DNA of 64,000 bases from Myxococcus xanthus (GCF_006402735.1 NZ_CP017174.1:9140001-9204000); one strand, 5' to 3'; shown: positions 32,269 to 40,910, counted from the stretch's first letter. Notes: generated from the letters alone by a model not told the origin. Program-made: numbers and translations.

Positions 32269-33215
32269 CGCCCACCTCCCGTGAGCAGCCAGCCCACGGC
32301 CAGCACCGCCAGCAGCGCCACCAAGGCGGACAGCACCTTCCATGAAGAGATGGGCGCCTCGCCATGGACGGCCCCCGTCTGCCCGTTGACGAGCACCCGC
32401 AGCGGCGGCGCGTCCTCCGCGTACTTCACCGCCAGCACCCAGACGGGCAGCAGGCACACGTCGAGCGCCTCCCAGTCCAGCCGGGACTGATGCTCCAGGC
32501 CCCGGTGCGAGTCCCCCGGCATGGAGCGCGACAACAGCCCGCCCACGCGCTCCACCGCTTCCTTCCGGGCCAGCTCCTGACACTGCGCCAACGTGAGCGA
32601 GGGCTCCTCCGCCACCCAGCCGGAGATGAGCGCCGGGGTGTAGCGAGCCAGGCCGCGCAGGTCGAAGGGCTCCAGCGCCTCCAGCTCCGCGTTGTCCAGC
32701 CCCTTGGACGCGGTGACGAGCACGTCCGCCACGTAGCTGACCAGCTCGCCCTCCAGCGAACGCCACTCCGTGCGCGTCACGGTGCGCGTGCGCGTCACCG
32801 TCTTTCCGTTCTCCGTCGTCCTATACGTCTCCGTCTCCTGGTAGTTCTCCCCAATGGAGGCGCGGTAGCGCGCCTGCGCCAGCACGCTGTAGAGGTACGC
32901 GGGCACGTACACGCCTCGCACCTCGCCCGGCGCGGCGGAGCGGATGCCCGAGCGCGTGAAGCGGCTGCGCGAACGCAACCACCGCGCCACATGCTCCTTC
33001 GCCGCCATGTGCGTGAGCGCGAAGCCCAGCGCGAAGACGGGCTCGGGCACACCGGGTACCGGAGGACGCTCCACCACGGCAGGCGCGGCGCAGTAGGGAC
33101 AGCGCGTGGTCCGCAGCGCGGGCTCCAGCACCAGACGCGCGCCGCAGGACTGACACCCCAGGTGGAGCAACGGTCCGGCCACGGCGGACGGTGTCTGTTG
33201 GGATTGCTCGGCCAT
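32265..33215 (-). CDS. Zinc-ribbon protein with C-terminal membrane helix (first of pair)
   Basis: A 316-residue protein with one zinc ribbon (C-Q-S-C near 21 and C-P-Y-C near 39), an A-R-Y-R-A-S-I-G-E-N-Y-Q-E-T-E-T-Y-R segment and a C-terminal part V-W-V-L-A-V-K-Y, L-R-V-L-V-N-G-Q-T-G-A-V-H-G-E-A-P-I-S followed by a membrane helix ending L-L-T-G-G-G-R. The last third is clearly homologous to the following gene. I chose ATG 33215 (MAEQSQQ); an in-frame extension to 33350 overlaps the next gene's start and is poor in composition. Confidence 0.8.
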   Translation of the reverse strand: MAEQSQQTPSAVAGPLLHLGCQSCGARLVLEPALRTTRCPYCAAPAVVERPPVPGVPEPVFALGFALTHMAAKEHVARWLRSRSRFTRSGIRSAAPGEVRGVYVPAYLYSVLAQARYRASIGENYQETETYRTTENGKTVTRTRTVTRTEWRSLEGELVSYVADVLVTASKGLDNAELEALEPFDLRGLARYTPALISGWVAEEPSLTLAQCQELARKEAVERVGGLLSRSMPGDSHRGLEHQSRLDWEALDVCLLPVWVLAVKYAEDAPPLRVLVNGQTGAVHGEAPISSWKVLSALVALLAVLAVGWLLTGGGR

Positions 33216-33348
33216 CCCGTCAGTCTTGGCGCACCTGACCAGGGACGTCCATCCCGTCCGCCTGCCCACCCTCCTGGCGTGCGTGCCCGTTGGCCCGTTG
33301 CCGCCGGCCTGTCCCGTCACGAACGTAGTGTGACGGAGGGAATCCATC

Positions 33349-33657
33349 ATGGCTCAGCGCGACAAGCATCAACAGCCGGGCATCCAGCCACCCGAGGATT
33401 ACTATGGCCGTACGGAGGAACCGCGGCAATACACTCCGGAGACAGAAGAGAACGGAGCGAAGCGCGACCTGGCGGACGCCGCCGAGTCGACAGAAGACAC
33501 GCATCGCATGCGCACCATCGACCCGACGGAGCGCACGCCCGGCGCCATCCTGGATGAGATTGGGGACGGGGATGGTCCGCGCAGCGACGCCGGCACCAAC
33601 CCATTGCCCGACACCTACTGGAGCGCCTACCCCGAGGGCGAACCCCAGAGGGAGTGA
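33349..33657 (+). CDS. Small acidic hypothetical protein
   Basis: A 102-residue hydrophilic protein (Q-Q-P-G-I-Q-P-P-E-D-Y-Y-G-R-T-E-E-P-R-Q-Y), rich in Glu, Asp, Pro and Thr, probably disordered. GGAGG lies a suitable distance before the ATG. It is divergent from the zinc-ribbon pair. A good hairpin follows. No domain is recognised. Confidence 0.65.
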   Translation: MAQRDKHQQPGIQPPEDYYGRTEEPRQYTPETEENGAKRDLADAAESTEDTHRMRTIDPTERTPGAILDEIGDGDGPRSDAGTNPLPDTYWSAYPEGEPQRE

Positions 33658-33668
33658 GCCCTCACGAA

Positions 33669-33704
33669 GGGCCGCTCTGGAGGCCATGGCTTCCCGAGCG
33701 GCCC
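33669..33704 (+). terminator. Terminator hairpin after small acidic gene
   Basis: GGGCCGCTC at 33669-33677 pairs perfectly with GAGCGGCCC at 33696-33704, and the interior can extend the stem with a further seven pairs. It begins eleven bases after the stop codon. There is no U-tract. Confidence 0.6.
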
Positions 33705-33801
33705 GTCAGCTCCCTGATTTCAAGCACTCACGCCGTCCAATGCGTGTCAGCCCCCCTCTGTACTGTGTGCTCATTCGCCAGCACCCAGGGGGAGCGATTC
33801 C

Positions 33802-34485
33802 ATGGCGGAAATCCGTGAACTGCCGCGTGTGTCCGTGAACAAGTTGGGCGAGTACCTCGTCGCCACGCCCGCGCGTCGCAAGCGCATCATCCACGACCAG
33901 AAGCACCCGCCGGAGCAGCAGTATCTGCGCTACCCGGAGGCGTCGCATGCGATTACGGACTTCCTCTGCCGGGGCATGGACCTGTCCATCCTCCGCGAGC
34001 ACCAGCGCCGCTTCGCGTGCAGCGTGCCCCAGACGGAGTTCGAGGCGCAGCGGCTGCAGTTGTGCTCGGAGGCGCTCGAGCGCTTCGCGGACCTGGTGCC
34101 CTGGCTGGACCTGGAGGAGACGCTCATCAGCGCGGTGGGCGCGGAGCCTCCCGTGCTGGAGGTGGCGGGCGTCACCATCAGCGTGCGGCCGGAGGTCGTG
34201 CTCCAGCGCATGGACAGACATGGCAACGCGCGCGTGGGCCTGATGAAGCTGTACTTCTCCAAGCACCAGCCACTGGATGAACGGTCGGGGCAGTACATCG
34301 GCACGCTGCTCCAGCGCTTCACCGAGCAGCACCTGTGCCCGCTGGGCCCGTGTGACCACCGCCTCATCCAGGTGGTGGACGTCTTCGCGGGGACGGTCTT
34401 CACCGCGCCGCGGGCCCACATCCGGCGGCTGAGCGACGTGGTGCTCGCCTGCGAGGAAATCGCGGAGCGCTGGTCCGTCCACTGA
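33802..34485 (+). CDS. Hypothetical protein, possible PD-(D/E)XK-like fold
   Basis: A 227-residue cytoplasmic protein starting after a strong GGGGGAG seven bases upstream. It begins V-S-V-N-K-L-G-E-Y-L-V-A-T-P-A-R-R-K-R-I-I-H-D-Q-K. The central part V-R-P-E-V-V-L-Q followed twelve residues later by G-L-M-K-L-Y-F-S-K has the E-...-K spacing and strand pattern of PD-(D/E)XK nuclease-like folds, but the first Asp is not obvious and activity is speculative. Cysteines at F-A-C-S and L-C-P-L-G-P-C are notable. No operon partner. Confidence 0.65.
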   Translation: MAEIRELPRVSVNKLGEYLVATPARRKRIIHDQKHPPEQQYLRYPEASHAITDFLCRGMDLSILREHQRRFACSVPQTEFEAQRLQLCSEALERFADLVPWLDLEETLISAVGAEPPVLEVAGVTISVRPEVVLQRMDRHGNARVGLMKLYFSKHQPLDERSGQYIGTLLQRFTEQHLCPLGPCDHRLIQVVDVFAGTVFTAPRAHIRRLSDVVLACEEIAERWSVH

Positions 34486-34618
34486 CGCGGCGAGCCATGG
34501 GCTCGGGTGCAGTGCTCAACGAAGCAACCGCCTGGGACACTACGAGGGTGGACACGTCGAAGGACTTCATCGAAATCGATGGTCCTGCTTCGCGCCACCC
34601 GATACCCCAGGGAGTTCC

Positions 34619-35839
34619 ATGAGCACCGAGCACGCCGCCCACGCCCTCTCCACGCGCGACTTCATCGACCTGGAGGAGCGGTATGGCGCGCACAACTACC
34701 ATCCGCTGGACCTCGTCATCGAACGGGGCGAGGGCTGCTGGGTCCATGACGTGGAGGGCCGCAAGTACCTGGACTGCCTGAGCGCGTACTCGGCGGTGAA
34801 CCAGGGGCACTGCCACCCGCGCATCCTGGAGACGCTGCGCGAGCAAGCCGCGAAGGTGACGCTGACGTCACGGGCCTTCCGCAACGACCAGCTTCCCCAC
34901 CTCTACAAGGCCCTGCGCGAGCTGTCTGGATTGAGCCGCGCGCTGCCGATGAACTCGGGCGCGGAGGCGTGCGAGACGGCCATCAAGCTGGCGCGCAAGT
35001 GGGGCCACACCGTCAAGGGCATCCCCGAGGACAAGGCGGAGGTCATCGTCTTCGCGAACAACTTCCACGGGCGCACCATCAGCCTCATCAGCTTCTCCAC
35101 CGAGCGGAGCTACCGGCAGGGCTTCGGCCCCTTCACCCCCGGCTTCACCGTGGTGCCCTACGACGACGTGGAGGCGGTGCGGCGCGCCATCACCCCCAAC
35201 ACCTGCGCCATCCTGATGGAGCCCATCCAGGCGGAGGCCGGCGTGCTGATTCCGCGCGACGGCTACCTGAAGCAGGTGGCCGAGCTCTGCAAGCAGCACC
35301 GCGTGCTGTTCATGGTGGATGAAATCCAGACGGGCCTGGGGCGCACCGGGAAGACGTTCGCCTTCCAGCATGAGGACGTGCGGCCGGACGTCATCGTGGT
35401 GGGCAAGGCGCTGTCGGGCGGCTTCTATCCGGTGTCCGCCGTCATGGCGGATGACGAGGTCATGGGCGTGCTCCGGCCCGGCGAGCACGGCAGCACCTAC
35501 GGCGGCAATCCGCTGGGCTGCGCCGTGGCGCGCACCGCCCTGGACGTGCTGCGCGACGAGCGCCTGGTGGAGCGCTCCGCCGAGTTGGGCAAGTCGTTCC
35601 TGGCCATGCTGAAGACGCTGAAGAATCGCCACATCGTGGAGGTGCGCGGCCGGGGGCTGATGATTGGCGTGGCGCTGGACATCTCCGCGCGGCCCACCTG
35701 CGAGGCGTTGATGAAGGAGGGCGTGCTCTGCAAGGAGACACACGACTCCGTCATCCGCCTCACGCCGCCGCTCATCATCACCCAGGCCGAATTGGACTGG
35801 GCCTTCGAGCGCATCAAGAAGGTCATCGAGGCGCTGTAG
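34619..35839 (+). CDS. rocD: Ornithine aminotransferase
   Basis: A 406-residue class III PLP aminotransferase. Y-L-D-C-L-S-A-Y-S-A-V-N-Q-G-H-C-H-P near 54 is characteristic of ornithine-oxo-acid transaminase. Other marks: N-S-G-A-E-A-C-E-T-A-I-K-L-A-R-K, N-N-F-H-G-R-T-I, V-D-E-I-Q-T-G-L-G-R-T-G, and the PLP Lys in V-V-G-K-A-L-S-G-G near 264. It converts ornithine and 2-oxoglutarate to glutamate semialdehyde and glutamate, linking arginine and proline metabolism. AGGGAG precedes the start by four bases. It stands alone; a proline dehydrogenase lies about 27 kb away. Confidence 0.95.
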   Translation: MSTEHAAHALSTRDFIDLEERYGAHNYHPLDLVIERGEGCWVHDVEGRKYLDCLSAYSAVNQGHCHPRILETLREQAAKVTLTSRAFRNDQLPHLYKALRELSGLSRALPMNSGAEACETAIKLARKWGHTVKGIPEDKAEVIVFANNFHGRTISLISFSTERSYRQGFGPFTPGFTVVPYDDVEAVRRAITPNTCAILMEPIQAEAGVLIPRDGYLKQVAELCKQHRVLFMVDEIQTGLGRTGKTFAFQHEDVRPDVIVVGKALSGGFYPVSAVMADDEVMGVLRPGEHGSTYGGNPLGCAVARTALDVLRDERLVERSAELGKSFLAMLKTLKNRHIVEVRGRGLMIGVALDISARPTCEALMKEGVLCKETHDSVIRLTPPLIITQAELDWAFERIKKVIEAL

Positions 35840-35850
35840 TCCCAGCGCCA

Positions 35851-35880
35851 CCCGGGCACGCGAGCGGCCGCGTGCCCGGG
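35851..35880 (+). terminator. Terminator hairpin after rocD
   Basis: A perfect 12-bp stem, CCCGGGCACGCG at 35851-35862 with CGCGTGCCCGGG at 35869-35880, with a six-base loop, twelve bases after the stop codon. No U-tract follows. Confidence 0.7.
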
Positions 35881-35977
35881 ACCGCCGCACCAGGGCCGCG
35901 GTTGTCCTGGCGTGTCGCCTTCCACACCGTGTGGGGAACAGCGCGCAGCCTGGGGCGCTGCGACAGGACGGTGGCCG

Positions 35978-36922
35978 GTGCTCGAAGCCCTCTGGGACAG
36001 GCGTGCGCTGCTCGTATCGGGCAAGGGAGGCGTGGGGAAGACGACGCTGGCGGCGGCGCTGGCCGTAGCCGCCGCGCGCGCGGGCCGCACCGTGCTGCTG
36101 GCGGAGCTGGCGCCGGAGGAGGACGGGCCTTCGCCCCTGGCGGCGCGCGTTGGGGTGCGCCAGGCGGGGCCGCAGGTGACGCGCGTGCGTCCCGGGCTCC
36201 ACTTCGTGCGGCTGTCCGCATCGGTAGGGCACCGGCACTTCCTGGAGCGCGCCCTGCCCGCGCGCTGGCTGGCCGACGCCGCGCTGCGCACCCGCGCCCT
36301 GCGCCGCTTCCTGGAAGCAGGGCCCGCGCTCCGGGAGATGGGGCTGATGTACCAGTTGCTGGCCCTGCTCCGGCGCACCCGGCCGGATGGACGCTTCGTC
36401 CACCCGCTGACCGTCGTCGACCTGCCCGCCACGGGACACGCGCTGGCGCTGGCCGCCCTTCCCCAGCGCGTGCTGTCCCTGATGCCCGGGGGCCCCATCG
36501 GACGCGACGTGCGGGAGGGGCTCGACTTCCTCCAGGATGCGGAACGCACCGCGGTGGTCCTCACCAGCCTGCCGGAGCCGCTGCCCGTCAGCGAGGCGCT
36601 CACCGTGGCCGCCGAGCTGCGCCGGCTGGAGCTGCCGCTGTCCGCGGCCGTCCTCAACCGGATGCCGGAGGACCCCTTCACGCCCGAGTCCCGCGCCGCC
36701 CTGGGCCGGATGCTCGCCGCGCACGGGCCGCACCAGGGGTGGCGTGAGCTGGAGCGGCTGGAACGGGCCCGGGCCGCCTTCGTCCGGCTGTCGCGCACGC
36801 TGCGCGCGCCGCTGCTCACCCTGCCAGAGCTCCACGCCACGGGCCCCGCGCTGGTCGAGGCGCTGGCGGAGGGCTTCGCACCTCACCCGGAGCACGCGCT
36901 CTGGCAGGAGGCCCTGCCGTGA
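35978..36922 (+). CDS. ArsA/Get3-family ATPase, subunit A
   Basis: A 314-residue P-loop ATPase with the deviant Walker A G-K-G-G-V-G-K-T-T near 15, including the signature Lys, and a switch region V-V-D-L-P-A-T-G-H-A-L near 150. ArsA/Get3 proteins use ATP to move metalloids, tail-anchored proteins or other cargo; most bacterial ones are not arsenite pumps. No ars genes are nearby. I chose GTG 35978 with AGGA nine bases upstream over an ATG at 35912. It is followed 52 bases later by a second ArsA-like gene; the pair resembles the two-gene ArsA-like locus of actinobacteria. Confidence 0.88.
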   Translation: MLEALWDRRALLVSGKGGVGKTTLAAALAVAAARAGRTVLLAELAPEEDGPSPLAARVGVRQAGPQVTRVRPGLHFVRLSASVGHRHFLERALPARWLADAALRTRALRRFLEAGPALREMGLMYQLLALLRRTRPDGRFVHPLTVVDLPATGHALALAALPQRVLSLMPGGPIGRDVREGLDFLQDAERTAVVLTSLPEPLPVSEALTVAAELRRLELPLSAAVLNRMPEDPFTPESRAALGRMLAAHGPHQGWRELERLERARAAFVRLSRTLRAPLLTLPELHATGPALVEALAEGFAPHPEHALWQEALP

Positions 36923-36974
36923 GCCACGGACCACAAGGCGGTGGGCCCCGGCGCGTGGCACAGGGGCTCACGCC

Positions 36975-38099
36975 GTGAGCGCGGGCGACCTGCGCCGGCT
37001 GCTGCGTGACAAGCGCATCGTCGTCCTGTGTGGCGCGGGCGGCGTGGGCAAGACGACGACCGCGGCGGCCCTGGGCGTGGCCGCCGCGCGCGCGGGACGG
37101 CGGGTGCTGGTGCTCACCATCGACCCGGCGCGGAGGCTCGCGGAAGCCATGGGGTTGCAAGAGAGTGGCCCCGAGCCCACGTCGATTCCCTCCGAGCGCC
37201 TCTTCGCCGACGGCCCCCAGGGCCCGGGCCTCCTCGACGTGTGGATGCTGGACCCACGCGCCATCTTCGAGCGCATGGTGCACCGGCTGGCGCCCACGCC
37301 CGAGGCGGCGCGCGCGATTGTCGACCACCGCCTCTACCGCTTCTTGTCGGAGCTGGTGGCGGGCGTGCAGGAGTACGCCGCCGCCGAAGCCCTGGACGGC
37401 TTCCTCGCGGACGGCCGCTACGAGCTCATCTTGCTGGACACGCCCCCCAGCCGGCACGCACTGGACTTCCTGGACGCGCCCGGCCGGCTGGCGCGCTTCC
37501 TGGATGAACGCATCGTGTCGCTGTTCGGCCCGGAGAAGCGGTCGCGCGGAGGGCGGCTGTGGCACGGCGCGCAGGCGGTGGTGGACCGCGTCCTGGCGGG
37601 CATCTTCGGCGCGGGCTTCACCCAGGAGATGCGCGGCTTCATCGGCGCGTTCGGCGGCCTCTTCTCCGGCATGCGGCTGCACACGGAGCGGCTGCACCAG
37701 CGGTTGGCCTCACCGGACGCGGCCTTCCTGCTGGTGACGTCCCCCGAACCCGCCTCCCTTCGCGAGGCCACCTGGTTTCGCGAGACGCTGGCCGAGCGGG
37801 GCCTGCCCTTCGCGGGCTACGTGCTGAACCGGAGTTGGGCCCACGACGACGTGCTCGCGGCGCCAGAGGCCCTGCTGGAGCACACGGGAGGCGACCGCCA
37901 CGCGGAGCACGCCGTGGCGGCCCTGTCCCGCCTGGCCGCGGTGGAGCAGGCGCGCGCCAAGGCCCACCAAGACGTGCTCGACCGCCTCACCCGGCACCTT
38001 CCCTCGGGGACGCTCGCGGTGGCCGCGCCGGACGCGGGCGCAGAGCTGGAGGAGTTCAGCGGACTGGTGCGCCTGGGTGACGCGCTGGCCGCGGGGTGA
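36975..38099 (+). CDS. ArsA/Get3-family ATPase, subunit B
   Basis: A 374-residue ATPase with Walker A G-A-G-G-V-G-K-T-T near 16, where the signature Lys is replaced by Ala, then T-I-D-P-A-R-R-L-A-E and the switch L-L-D-T-P-P-S-R-H-A-L near 157. The start is GTG 36975 with AGGGG eight bases upstream. The signature Lys normally reaches across the dimer to the partner nucleotide, so a heterodimer with the preceding protein, which keeps that Lys, is a reasonable inference. Cargo unknown; the protein is cytoplasmic. Confidence 0.88.
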   Translation: MSAGDLRRLLRDKRIVVLCGAGGVGKTTTAAALGVAAARAGRRVLVLTIDPARRLAEAMGLQESGPEPTSIPSERLFADGPQGPGLLDVWMLDPRAIFERMVHRLAPTPEAARAIVDHRLYRFLSELVAGVQEYAAAEALDGFLADGRYELILLDTPPSRHALDFLDAPGRLARFLDERIVSLFGPEKRSRGGRLWHGAQAVVDRVLAGIFGAGFTQEMRGFIGAFGGLFSGMRLHTERLHQRLASPDAAFLLVTSPEPASLREATWFRETLAERGLPFAGYVLNRSWAHDDVLAAPEALLEHTGGDRHAEHAVAALSRLAAVEQARAKAHQDVLDRLTRHLPSGTLAVAAPDAGAELEEFSGLVRLGDALAAG

Positions 38100-38209
38100 G
38101 GAACGCCAGAGTGGGACAGGCACCCGCTCGCTCGGACGCCCGCACCTTGGAGGCACGCGGCCTCACCACCAGCGTTGCAGTTTGAACCCGACTTCGCCCA
38201 AGGAGAGTC

Positions 38210-39412
38210 ATGGCCCACAGAAGCATGGACAACGGCAGGGACGAACCCCACCGCGAGGCGGACGTGGCGCCTCCGGGCTCGCGTGAGCGCGCCGAGTCCG
38301 ACCTCACCGGCTGGAACCCCGCCCGCGACGAGGAGTCCTCCACCCGACAGGGCCGCTACCACCGCGCGGCGACGATGCGCATGGCCCTGCCGCGCACCCA
38401 GGTGGACGACGGGCCTCGCGAGGACGCGTATGGCGCGCCCCCGGAGGACAGCGGCCCCTACGGCAGGGACGACCGGGACAGCCACTATGCCACCGGCTGG
38501 GGCCCCCGGCACGACACCGGGGAACAGGACGTCGAGTTCTCCCGCCAACGCGCCGACTACCGGCCCTGGGACCGCTCCGGCTACGGCGGCGGTGGCGGCG
38601 AGCCCTCCCGCCCCCAGCCCCCACAGGGGGAGGCCTACCGCGACGTGCGCTTCCATGGCCGTGAACGCGGCTTGCACGGCGAGGAGCGCCATGGCGACGC
38701 GCGCCCCCGCTACCAGATGGACCGGAGCGCTTCCCATGACCCGGGCCGCGACGAGGCGAGCACCCACCGGGGGGAAGGCGCGGCGTCCGCTTCGGCCCGT
38801 GACGAAGCGAGCACCCACCGCTGGGCTGGAACAGGCGCGCCTTCGCCCACCGGCGCACGACGTGACGGCGCGAGCACCCAGGTCTACACCGCCGTCGCGG
38901 GCCGCTCCGAGGCGAGCACCTCCCGCCGGGACGACCGCGCCCGCCGCGGCCACTGGCGTCATGAGCCCCTGCTGGCCCGCGAAGTGATGACGCGCAACGT
39001 GCGCACGGCGCGCCCGGAGAGCCCGCTGCGGGATGTGGCGCAAATCATGAAGGATGAGTCCTGCGGCATCGTCCCCATCGTGGACGAGCGGGGCCGACTG
39101 GTGGGCATCGTCACCGACCGGGACCTGGTGGTCCGCGCCTTCACCGGGGGCCGCTCGCCGGAGCAACTTCGCGCGTCCGACGTGATGACGGATGACGTGG
39201 AGGTCGTCACGCCGGACGACACGCTCCATGACGTCATCGGGCTGATGGGGCGCCGACAGCTGCGCCGCATCCCCGTGGTGGAGCGAGACGACGGCATCGT
39301 GGGAATCATCTCCCTGGGCGACATCGCCCTGCGCGCCGACCACGACGAGGAGCTGCAACAAGCCCTGGAGCGCATCTCCTCCAAGCGCTCCTTCTGGAGC
39401 CGGCTCGGCTGA
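38210..39412 (+). CDS. CBS-pair protein with long disordered N-terminus
   Basis: A 400-residue protein. The C-terminal 140 residues are a CBS pair (V-M-T-R-N-V-R-T-A, C-G-I-V-P-I-V-D, G-R-L-V-G-I-V-T-D-R-D-L, then D-V-M-T-D-D-V-E-V-V and L-R-R-I-P-V-V-E, G-I-I-S-L-G-D-I-A), which typically binds adenine nucleotides. The first 250 residues are charged, Arg/Asp/Gly/His-rich and disordered, with repeated short units R-D-E-A-S-T-H-R, R-D-G-A-S-T-Q-V and R-S-E-A-S-T-S-R. AAGGAG lies four bases before the ATG. Single gene. Confidence 0.85.
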   Translation: MAHRSMDNGRDEPHREADVAPPGSRERAESDLTGWNPARDEESSTRQGRYHRAATMRMALPRTQVDDGPREDAYGAPPEDSGPYGRDDRDSHYATGWGPRHDTGEQDVEFSRQRADYRPWDRSGYGGGGGEPSRPQPPQGEAYRDVRFHGRERGLHGEERHGDARPRYQMDRSASHDPGRDEASTHRGEGAASASARDEASTHRWAGTGAPSPTGARRDGASTQVYTAVAGRSEASTSRRDDRARRGHWRHEPLLAREVMTRNVRTARPESPLRDVAQIMKDESCGIVPIVDERGRLVGIVTDRDLVVRAFTGGRSPEQLRASDVMTDDVEVVTPDDTLHDVIGLMGRRQLRRIPVVERDDGIVGIISLGDIALRADHDEELQQALERISSKRSFWSRLG

Positions 39413-39435
39413 GCGATGCCGCGTTCCCTTCGGGT

Positions 39436-39465
39436 GCGGGCGGGCCCTGTGTCTGGCCCACCCGC
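39436..39465. terminator. Bidirectional hairpin between CBS and Rieske genes
   Basis: GCGGG at 39436-39440 pairs with CCCGC at 39461-39465, and GGGCC at 39442-39446 pairs with GGCCC at 39455-39459, with one internal mismatch and an eight-base loop. It sits between convergent genes. Confidence 0.55.
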
Positions 39466-39479
39466 GCCCGGCGCATGGC

Positions 39480-40298
39480 TCACGCCACGCCGGTCAGCAC
39501 CACGGAGTCGCCCGTCTCAGACACCGTGAACTTCTTGAGGGGAATGGTGGCCGGACCCTGCGTCACCGCGCCGGCGCGCGTGAAGATGGACGCGTGGCAG
39601 GCACAGAACAGGTCCGCCTCCTGCTCCCGGTAGTTCACCTCGCAGAAGGCGTGGGTGCACACGGAGTCCACCGCCGACAGCGAACCGTCCTGCAATCGGA
39701 ACACGAAGATGCGCTTGCCGTACCCGGACGGCACCCCCGTCACCGAGCCGCCCACGTCACGCAGCTGGGGGAACTGGCTGAGCGGCAGCACCACCTGCCC
39801 GTTCACCGCGGACGGGAAGTCGCTCTGGCCCGCGCGCAGGTTGATGCGCAGCACACCGGTGTTGGGGTTGTACGCCGCCGAGAACGTCTGCAGCGGCACG
39901 GTGGCCGGCCGCTGGAGCACCGAGCCATCCGTGGCGCTGAAGCGCGACAGGTGGCAGGGGCAGATGACGTCCTTGCCGTCGAAGCCCAGCGGGCACCCCA
40001 CGTGGGTGCACAGCGACGACAGCACGGAGAAGTCGTCCGGCGCGCCGTCGTCCTTGGAGTGCACCACCAGCAGCGGCACCTGCTCACCCGGGACGCGCAC
40101 CGTCAACGCGCCGCCCACGGGCTCCAAATCCGGATAGCGCGACACCAGGATGTCCACTGTCCCCTGCTCGCTGGCCGTGACGTCCGTCACCGGAGCGGGG
40201 TTGATGTCCGGCGCGCAGCCCGGCAGCGTCGTCGCCGCCGCGCTCGCCGCGCCTGTTCCCAGAATGCCCTTGAGGAATCCTCGTCGCGTCGAACTCAC
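39480..40298 (-). CDS. Double-Rieske [2Fe-2S] protein with Tat signal
   Basis: A 272-residue protein with a twin-arginine signal (S-T-R-R-G-F-L-K-G, residues 3-11) and a possible lipobox L-P-G-C at 25-28. It carries two complete Rieske sites: C-T-H-V-G-C at 97-102 with C-P-C-H at 113-116, and C-T-H-A-F-C at 214-219 with C-A-C-H at 232-235. Both keep the two Cys and two His ligands and the extra Cys pair of high-potential Rieske clusters. The start is a GTG overlapping the YceI stop (GTGA). Third gene of a redox operon; expected in the periplasm. Confidence 0.9.
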   Translation of the reverse strand: MSSTRRGFLKGILGTGAASAAATTLPGCAPDINPAPVTDVTASEQGTVDILVSRYPDLEPVGGALTVRVPGEQVPLLVVHSKDDGAPDDFSVLSSLCTHVGCPLGFDGKDVICPCHLSRFSATDGSVLQRPATVPLQTFSAAYNPNTGVLRINLRAGQSDFPSAVNGQVVLPLSQFPQLRDVGGSVTGVPSGYGKRIFVFRLQDGSLSAVDSVCTHAFCEVNYREQEADLFCACHASIFTRAGAVTQGPATIPLKKFTVSETGDSVVLTGVA

Positions 40299-40873
40299 GT
40301 ACCCTCCACCTCGAATACCAGCTTGGGCTCCAGCACCAGGACGTCATCCACCTTCACCATCAACAGCGACGGGCGGTTGACGTTGTAGGCATCCAGGCTG
40401 ATGTCGAAGCTGCCCTCGGCCACCGCCTCCTTCTCCGACTTGAACAGCACCGTCATCGGAATTTCCACGGTCTTCTTCACGCCGTGGAACGTCAGCTGGC
40501 CCTTCACCTTCACCGGCACCTTCGCCGGGAAGCTGGTGGGCGGCTTCACGCCGGTGGCCACGCCCTTGAAGTCGATGATGGGAAACCTGGCCGCGTCCGT
40601 CGTCTCCAGCATGTGCGCGTCGCGGTTGGCGTTGCCCGAATCGAAGTCCTTCACGTTGGCGCGCACCGCCACCTGGAGCGTGCCGTCCGGCAGCAGGCGG
40701 GCCTTGCCGTCGCTGGGCGGCGCCTTGCCCACCACCTCATGCAGCTTGTGCTTGAGCTTGTAGGTGAGCGAGCTGGCGTCCTTCTTGACGCTATACGTGC
40801 GGGCCTGCGACTGCGCGACTGCGGGCAGCGCGAGCACCAGGGTGGCGATCAGGGCGATTCGTCGAGCAATCAC
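40295..40873 (-). CDS. YceI-family periplasmic protein
   Basis: A 192-residue protein with a signal peptide (M-I-A-R-R-I-A-L-I-A-T-L-V-L-A-L-P-A-V-A-Q-S-Q-A, cleavage near 24). The mature part fits the YceI lipocalin-like barrel (Y-S-V-K-K-D-A-S-S-L-T-Y, F-P-I-I-D-F-K-G, G-Q-L-T-F-H-G-V-K-K-T-V-E-I-P), which binds isoprenoid or lipid molecules. YceI genes often sit beside cytochrome b561-like genes, as appears to be the case here. It overlaps the Rieske gene by four bases and follows the membrane-protein gene by 37 bases. Confidence 0.9.
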   Translation of the reverse strand: MIARRIALIATLVLALPAVAQSQARTYSVKKDASSLTYKLKHKLHEVVGKAPPSDGKARLLPDGTLQVAVRANVKDFDSGNANRDAHMLETTDAARFPIIDFKGVATGVKPPTSFPAKVPVKVKGQLTFHGVKKTVEIPMTVLFKSEKEAVAEGSFDISLDAYNVNRPSLLMVKVDDVLVLEPKLVFEVEGT

Positions 40874-40910
40874 GTCAACCTCCAGGGAACCACTACGAAA
40901 GGCATGCGCT

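Noticed and set aside
35912-35977. Upstream ATG start for ArsA subunit A
   Set aside because: The added residues are not typical of the family, and a GTG with AGGA nine bases upstream gives the normal N-terminus.
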